Shown here in pieces: positions 37,806 to 42,872 of a stretch of DNA of 42,872 bases. How positions within the stretch are numbered: position 1 is the first letter of the stretch; each line of letters starts with the position of its first letter. The stretch is from positions 1 to 42,872 of the IMG/VR virus record IMGVR_UViG_3300024507_000161; one strand, given 5' to 3'. The notes beneath the pieces are model-generated. The model was not told where the DNA came from. It did not search any database and saw only the letters and a program-made list of their open reading frames with translations. This DNA is from a virus. Both the position numbers and the translations under genes were made by a program.

Positions 37806-38255
37806 ATGTTATATGCACGAGTAATTAATGGCCAAATCTATGATCAAGCTGCACTAGCAGACCTATTTCCCAATACTAGTTTTCCACAGGCCGGACCCAC
37901 ACAGGAATTTTTAGCCGGTGAAAATTTGGTACCTATTCAAGAGCGCAAGCAGTATGATGCACAAACACAGGTCCTAGAGCGTGTGCCTGCTTATATTGAA
38001 GATGGAGTTGTATATGTAGTGAAGGCACGTGCCAAAACTAGTGAAGAACTACAAGCTGAGCAATTGGCCCTAGCAGCACAAAATGAGCGGCAAGCCAAGC
38101 AGCTACTAGCCAGCACAGATTGGACGCAGTTGGCTGATGTAACACTGGTTAATAAGCAGGAGTTTGCCACCTATCGCGCACAACTTCGCCAAATAGCAAC
38201 AAACCCACAAGCTGTGGTAACATGGCCAGCACCTCCCGCTAATGTTTGGCAATAA
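37806..38255 (+). CDS. Tail fibre assembly chaperone (Phage_tail_APC-like)
   Basis: 149 aa. The end is diagnostic: QLLASTDWTQLADVTLVNKQ, EFATYRAQLRQIATNP, then VTWPAPPANVWQ, the family pattern 'LLxxTDWTQLxDVxLxNKxxWAxYRxxLRxI...WPxxP'. The N-terminal half is a small beta domain with a Gln-rich helix (QAEQLALAAQNERQAKQ). Members of this family aid folding or attachment of fibres encoded next to them. It follows another fibre-assembly-type gene, so the two may serve the two LamG giants on either side. AAGGA at 37797-37801 is a good ribosome binding site. Confidence 0.75.
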   Translation: MLYARVINGQIYDQAALADLFPNTSFPQAGPTQEFLAGENLVPIQERKQYDAQTQVLERVPAYIEDGVVYVVKARAKTSEELQAEQLALAAQNERQAKQLLASTDWTQLADVTLVNKQEFATYRAQLRQIATNPQAVVTWPAPPANVWQ

Positions 38256-38270
38256 ATAGGAATATAACAA

Positions 38271-38798
38271 ATGGCTAATGTAATCAATGCACAAAATGGT
38301 ATAGCTAGCACTGCTGATGCTACCAATGACCTTAATATTCAAGCAGGCGGCAGTACCTTTGTAGAGATTGCTAGCGGTGCACTTAACTTAAAAACCGCTG
38401 GCACAAATGCACTGCAAGTGGATACTAGCCAGCAAATCACACTGCCCAAACGTCTTACACTGCCAGCGCAAAAGATCAAAGTTAATGATATTGGCACGCA
38501 AAGTACTGCTAGCGCCACAGTTACCATTAACCTAGCTACACATACCATACATACTATAACACTAGCAGCTGCTACAACTTTTGCATTTTCAAATGCACCT
38601 AGCAGTGGCGAATCGCAGGTAGTTTACCTGCGCATAACAAACGGTGGCAGTACTACTATAACCTGGCCTGCCAACACCAAATATGCTGGTGGCACACCGC
38701 CTACACTAACCACCACTGGTGTAGACCTACTAGGTGTTGTCTACGACTTGGCTACTACCACCTATATGGTATTTGTTATTGGACTAGATGTAAAATGA
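38271..38798 (+). CDS. Small fibre-type protein upstream of the second LamG giant
   Basis: 175 aa, beta-rich. The opening (MANVINAQNGIASTADATND, LNIQAGGSTFVEIASGALNL) is the 'xGIxxTADATNxLxLQaxGxxxxxi' type common at the head of fibre proteins. A second half (ATVTINLATHTIHTITLAAA, VVYLRITNGGSTTITWPANT, KYAGGTPPTLTTTGVDLLGV) is a known type of fibre tip domain that recurs in many phages after collagen-like stalks. Here no stalk separates the two. The stop overlaps the start of the next gene (ATGA, 38795-38798), so it probably forms a unit with it, perhaps as its anchor. Confidence 0.7.
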   Translation: MANVINAQNGIASTADATNDLNIQAGGSTFVEIASGALNLKTAGTNALQVDTSQQITLPKRLTLPAQKIKVNDIGTQSTASATVTINLATHTIHTITLAAATTFAFSNAPSSGESQVVYLRITNGGSTTITWPANTKYAGGTPPTLTTTGVDLLGVVYDLATTTYMVFVIGLDVK

Positions 38799-41700
38799 AT
38801 GAGCTATTAATAGCAACTCAAAAAACCAGTGCTGTACAAGTTGATCCTTACTATAACCTAGTAAGCCTACACCTTAAAGGCGATGTAAATACTGGTCGCG
38901 ACTACAATGCCTTTTCCGATGCTAGTTCAAATAACTTTAGGCTTACTAATAGTGGTGATGTGCGTGGTACTAGTTTTAGTCCGTATAACACTAGTTGGAG
39001 TGCGTATTTCGATGGTACTGGGGACTTTGTAACCACGTCGTCTTCAGCCGCACTTGCTCTTTCAACGGGTGACTTCACTGCTGAATGCTGGGTATATCCA
39101 GTTTCTATACCAAATTGGGGTGGGATCTACAGTTCTGATCCCACTACGGGAAATGCGGGATTAGCTTTTGGATTTAGGAACACAGGTGACGGTCAGCTTC
39201 AAGTAAAGCTAGGAAACGATGCAAGTCAAGATGCATTTTACTCAACGTCAAACGTCAGGCTTCAAACCTGGTCGCATTTGGCCGTGGTACGCAGCGGGTC
39301 TGGCACAAACAACGTAACTTTATATATCAATGGTGTAGCCGCTGGTTCAATGACAAGCAATCGTGATGTAACGCACACAATTGCGGTACTTGGACGCTGG
39401 TACACAACATCGGATAACTACTACTTCAACGGCCATCTTTCTAATTTTCGGCTTATCAAAGGTCAAGCCTTATTTACCGGAAACTTTACGCCGACCACAT
39501 CGACCCTTACCTCGTCATCGGTTGGGCATACAGGAACTGGTGTAGCAGCGTCCTTAACGGGCACCGTTAGCCTACTTACCTGTCAATCCAATCGATTCAT
39601 CGATAGCACCACACCCAACGCTGCCAAGTCTGGTGGCTTGACTCTTACACCAAGTGGCGAAACTCGCATCTCCAGCTTTAGCTCATTTCTTGATAGTGAT
39701 ACCACTAGTGGGTCGGGGTACTTTGATGGTAGTGGGGATTATTTGAGTGCGGCAAGTAATGCTGCTTTTACACTTGGAAGTTCATCAGATTTTTGTATTG
39801 AGGGTTGGGTTTATTCAACAGGCACACCAGGGACAGACGCGGTTATTGCAGGAACTTGGCAGAATGGTTCATCAGCTTTTGCTAATCGGTGGCTTCTTTC
39901 TTTAAGGACTAGTGGAACTGCTATTTACTGGTGGGATTCAACGGGTAGCCCAGGAATCACTTATACAGGAATAACAACAAATCAATGGGTGCATATTGCA
40001 GTTGTAAGAAATTCTGGAACTATAACGCTCTATGTAAATGGTGTATCTAGAGGAACTCAAACCACAAACCAAGCGTATACAACCCAAGATTCTTTGAAAG
40101 TTGGCGGTGGAATAACAGGAACCTCGGATTTTCCTGGATATATTTCAAGTTTAAGAGTTGTACTAGGTTCTCCCGTATACACCACAGCTTTTACCCCACC
40201 CACCGCACCCCTAGCCGCAACTCAATCTGCTGGAACAAATATACAGGCAATCACGGGAACGCAGACAGCCCTACTCACCTTACAAGAACGCGGTGCCTAC
40301 AACACCATTGGGTTCCAGGACGAAAGCGAATATCAACATGTGATTACTCGTCCCAGTGGAGCAAACGTAGCGCAGGGTACGTTCAGTCCTTTTAGCAATA
40401 GTGGTTGGTCGAATTCATTCAACGGGTCTACTGATTGTTTATCTGTTGCTAGTCACGCAGATTTTAATTTTGGCAGCGGAAATTTTACAGCAGAGTGTTG
40501 GGTAAATTGGAACACAGCTTCTGGAAACGCGGATCAAGTTATTTTTGCATTTGGCTCTAGTGGTCAAACTGAAGCTGGATTTAGGCTGGTTAGCAATAAC
40601 ACGATTGTTTTAGATGTTGATGAATCTGTAAGAGTATCTTATTCCTTTGTTCCAACTGCTGGAACTTGGTACCATTTTGCTGTTGTTAGAGATGCAGCCA
40701 ACACCTACAAAATCTATCAAGACGGAGTACTAAAAGCCACAGGAACCTATACATATACACAAGCTCAAATTGGTCTTTTTATTGGTGGTATTAACTGGGC
40801 TAACAACTACGGTGTCAATGGGTTTATCTCTAATTTTCGGGCTGTAAAAGGCATTGCGGTATACACAGGAGCCTTCACTCCGCCCACCGCGCCGCTAACA
40901 GCAACTCAGTCTGCCGGAACTAATATCTCAGCAATCACAGGATCAGCAACTTCAATCCTAACGCTGCAAAGCAACCGTTTTGTTGATAACAGCGTTAGCC
41001 CCAAAACCCTCACGGTTGGCGGCTCCCCCCGTGTCACCCCCTTCTCACCCTTTGCACCGTTTGCCTATGATGCTGCTGTGCATGGTGGGTCGGCGTATTT
41101 TGATGGGAGTGGGGATTATCTAAATCTGGCTTCTAGTGACGCCTTCAATATTTCATCCGGCGACTTCACGATAGAAACCTGGGTATACAGATCGTCCACG
41201 CAAGCATCTACATATCCACGCATACTGACGATTGGAAACGCCAACTACAGTGCGCTGATTTTGTGGACCTCAGGAAACACGATTACCGTTGACGTATCTA
41301 CAAACGGAGCTTCTTGGACTAATTGGACGTTTGGCGGAGCAACAATCACTAACGACACTTGGACCCATCTAGCCTTAGTCAGAAACGCCGGAACGATCAG
41401 TTTGTACAAAGATGGTGTATCTCAAGGAACTCCGGTTTCAAATTCATCTTTCCAGCTTGCAACTCCTGCGATATATGTCGGAACCTTATTTAGCCCTGCA
41501 AGCAATTATTGGACGGGCTACATTGGCTCAACCAGAATTGTCAAAGGCACTGCCGTATACACCAGCAACTTTACCCCACCCAGTGGCCCACTTCCCCTCC
41601 TTGACAACACCAGTCTACTACTTAATTTCACCAATGCCGGAATCATTGATAGCACTGGTAAAAATATCATCGAGACCGTAGGTAACGCTGGTGTGGTCAC

Positions 41701-42872
41701 AACCAGCATTAAGAAGTATGGAAGCGGCAGCATGTACTTTGATGGGACGGCTGACTATTTGGTAGGAAGATCAACGGACTTGTTGTCGTTCAACACAGGC
41801 GACTTTACGGTTGAGATGTGGGTTTATCCTACTTCGGTAGCCGGTGCTATTGTGTTAATTGACACTAGGGCATCAGGAACAGATTCTGGGTGGGCGTTTT
41901 ATATTAACTCTTCTAGCAGGCTGGCTCTTTTTACAAGCAATGCTGACCGAATAACAGCAGCATCTGCATTAAGCGCAAGCACTTGGACGCATATTGTTTT
42001 AGCCAGATCAGGTAGTACCCTTGCTGTTTATATGAATGGTGTGCAGTCTGCAACGGCTACCTACTCAACAACAATGACTTGCCCTGGAAGGATTTCTATT
42101 GCATCAGGTTTTGATAATCTAGCCCCATTAAACGGCTACATCGATGACCTCCGCATCACCAAAGGTTTCGCACGCTACACAACTAACTTCACAGCCCCAA
42201 CCAAAGCCCACCCAGACAGTGGTGTGCTGAGCACCTTAACCACTAGCATGGTTGCACCTAGTACGGTTGACTATCTTGTGGTTGGTGGGGGTGGTGGTGG
42301 CGGTAGAGAAAACTTTTCTTCTGGCCTTGGTGGTGGTGGCGGTGCCGGAGGGTTTATCACAGGTGCAACTACTGTTTCGGCTGCAACGAACTATGTAATT
42401 ACAGTAGGCGGTGGTGGTCCAGGATTAACCGCCGCTGGAACTTCAAATGATGGATTCCCATCGTCTATTGTTGGTGGAACAAGTCCAAGCGCATTTACCA
42501 TTCCAGGTGTTGTTGCTGCTGGCGGTGGCGGAGGTGGTGGAGGAACTTCCCCTGGAATTGCCGGAAGAGCTGGTGGGTCAGGCGGTGGCGGGGGTACACC
42601 TTCTCCTAGTAATGGCGGCGCTGCTTCTCCGGCTGGGCAAGGAAATGCTGGTGGATCGTATTCTGCAACTTCACCAAATTCTGGAGGCGGTGGCGGTGGA
42701 GCTGGAGAGGCGGGAAATACTGATGGGCAAGGTGAGGGAGGTGACGGAACAGCTTCTTCTATTTCCGGTTCTTTAGTAACTTATGCTGGTGGTGGTGGTG
42801 GAAGCGCATCTTTTCTTACGAAAAGTGGTGGATTGGGCGGCGGAGGTGATGGAGGTAATGCACCTTCTGGCC
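38795..42872 (+). CDS. Second giant adhesin: five LamG-like modules plus Gly-rich domain, truncated by window end
   Basis: Read by eye from ATG 38795: the frame stays open to the last base, giving at least 1359 residues with no stop in the window. After a short start (MNELLIATQKTSAVQVDPYY) five LamG-like modules begin near residues 70, 309, 541, 767 and 980, each with a 'YFDGxGDYL' type entry and 'TWxHxAxVRxxGTxxLYxxG' core. A glycine-rich domain starts near 1158 (VDYLVVGGGGGGG), paralogous to those in the gene at 26717. The start of the first module is alignable in DNA with the giant at 30893 (31760-31810 against 38972-39022). It is probably an alternative or partner adhesin. The tip and stop lie beyond the window. 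Confidence 0.82.
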   Translation, partial: MNELLIATQKTSAVQVDPYYNLVSLHLKGDVNTGRDYNAFSDASSNNFRLTNSGDVRGTSFSPYNTSWSAYFDGTGDFVTTSSSAALALSTGDFTAECWVYPVSIPNWGGIYSSDPTTGNAGLAFGFRNTGDGQLQVKLGNDASQDAFYSTSNVRLQTWSHLAVVRSGSGTNNVTLYINGVAAGSMTSNRDVTHTIAVLGRWYTTSDNYYFNGHLSNFRLIKGQALFTGNFTPTTSTLTSSSVGHTGTGVAASLTGTVSLLTCQSNRFIDSTTPNAAKSGGLTLTPSGETRISSFSSFLDSDTTSGSGYFDGSGDYLSAASNAAFTLGSSSDFCIEGWVYSTGTPGTDAVIAGTWQNGSSAFANRWLLSLRTSGTAIYWWDSTGSPGITYTGITTNQWVHIAVVRNSGTITLYVNGVSRGTQTTNQAYTTQDSLKVGGGITGTSDFPGYISSLRVVLGSPVYTTAFTPPTAPLAATQSAGTNIQAITGTQTALLTLQERGAYNTIGFQDESEYQHVITRPSGANVAQGTFSPFSNSGWSNSFNGSTDCLSVASHADFNFGSGNFTAECWVNWNTASGNADQVIFAFGSSGQTEAGFRLVSNNTIVLDVDESVRVSYSFVPTAGTWYHFAVVRDAANTYKIYQDGVLKATGTYTYTQAQIGLFIGGINWANNYGVNGFISNFRAVKGIAVYTGAFTPPTAPLTATQSAGTNISAITGSATSILTLQSNRFVDNSVSPKTLTVGGSPRVTPFSPFAPFAYDAAVHGGSAYFDGSGDYLNLASSDAFNISSGDFTIETWVYRSSTQASTYPRILTIGNANYSALILWTSGNTITVDVSTNGASWTNWTFGGATITNDTWTHLALVRNAGTISLYKDGVSQGTPVSNSSFQLATPAIYVGTLFSPASNYWTGYIGSTRIVKGTAVYTSNFTPPSGPLPLLDNTSLLLNFTNAGIIDSTGKNIIETVGNAGVVTTSIKKYGSGSMYFDGTADYLVGRSTDLLSFNTGDFTVEMWVYPTSVAGAIVLIDTRASGTDSGWAFYINSSSRLALFTSNADRITAASALSASTWTHIVLARSGSTLAVYMNGVQSATATYSTTMTCPGRISIASGFDNLAPLNGYIDDLRITKGFARYTTNFTAPTKAHPDSGVLSTLTTSMVAPSTVDYLVVGGGGGGGRENFSSGLGGGGGAGGFITGATTVSAATNYVITVGGGGPGLTAAGTSNDGFPSSIVGGTSPSAFTIPGVVAAGGGGGGGGTSPGIAGRAGGSGGGGGTPSPSNGGAASPAGQGNAGGSYSATSPNSGGGGGGAGEAGNTDGQGEGGDGTASSISGSLVTYAGGGGGSASFLTKSGGLGGGGDGGNAPSG
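39002..42200 (+). repeat. LamG module array in the second giant, copies 1-5
   Basis: Copies begin near 39002, 39718, 40415, 41093 and 41731, so spacing shrinks from about 716 to 638 bases. Linkers with the AT(Q)SAGTNI(Q/S)AITG pattern recur near 40218 and 40906. Confidence 0.75.

Noticed and set aside
1-42872. tRNA genes, insertion sequences, attachment sites or an integrase
   Set aside because: None recognised on either strand.

Overview
The window is one arm of the genome of a long-tailed, non-contractile (lambda-like, siphovirus) phage: about 42.9 kb of head, connector, tail and adhesin genes, every supported gene on the + strand. The left end holds an HK97-type major capsid protein, so the packaging, portal and protease genes should lie just outside. 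No replication, lysogeny, tRNA or unmistakable lysis gene is seen. The host cannot be named. The low GC, the adhesin families and the small cyanophage-like accessory proteins suggest an aquatic bacterium and its phage, but that is inference.

Layout. (1) 1-6.3 kb: capsid protein, head-tail adaptor, a large helical connector-region protein, tail terminator, tail tube protein, and the G/GT tail-assembly chaperone pair made by a -1 ribosomal frameshift on GGGAAAC. A Rho-independent terminator closes this unit. (2) 6.3-20.9 kb: a perfect extended -10 sigma70-type promoter drives the tape measure, gpM-like and gpL-like tail-tip proteins, a 1579-aa K-I-J fusion (NlpC/P60 peptidase plus central tip protein), a side/central fibre with a self-cleaving S74 chaperone, and a small protein of unknown role. 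A 14-bp terminator ends the unit. (3) 20.9 kb to the right edge: a second promoter sharing 15 identical bases around the -10 with the first, a structured leader, a membrane-anchored coiled-coil protein, a fibre-base protein, and a 21-kb fibre/adhesin locus. That locus holds collagen-like fibres, glycine-rich proteins, a 2-oxoglutarate/Fe(II) oxygenase, several small accessory proteins, a 2085-aa protein with six LamG-like and two SPRY-like modules, two tail-fibre-assembly-type chaperones, and a second LamG-array giant that runs off the window.

How it works together. The first two units build the head, connector and tail with its tip. The third supplies an unusually large and modular receptor-binding apparatus, about half of the window. 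Module boundaries, codon style and nucleotide repeats suggest it diversifies by module shuffling. The oxygenase embedded among collagen-like Gly-Pro-Thr fibres is a candidate modifier of those fibres. The most unusual points are the mosaic LamG giants, the oxygenase-collagen neighbourhood, the matched terminator/promoter punctuation, the K-I-J fusion with inserted adhesin modules, and a marked excess of the tetranucleotide CTAG in the phage's own genes.
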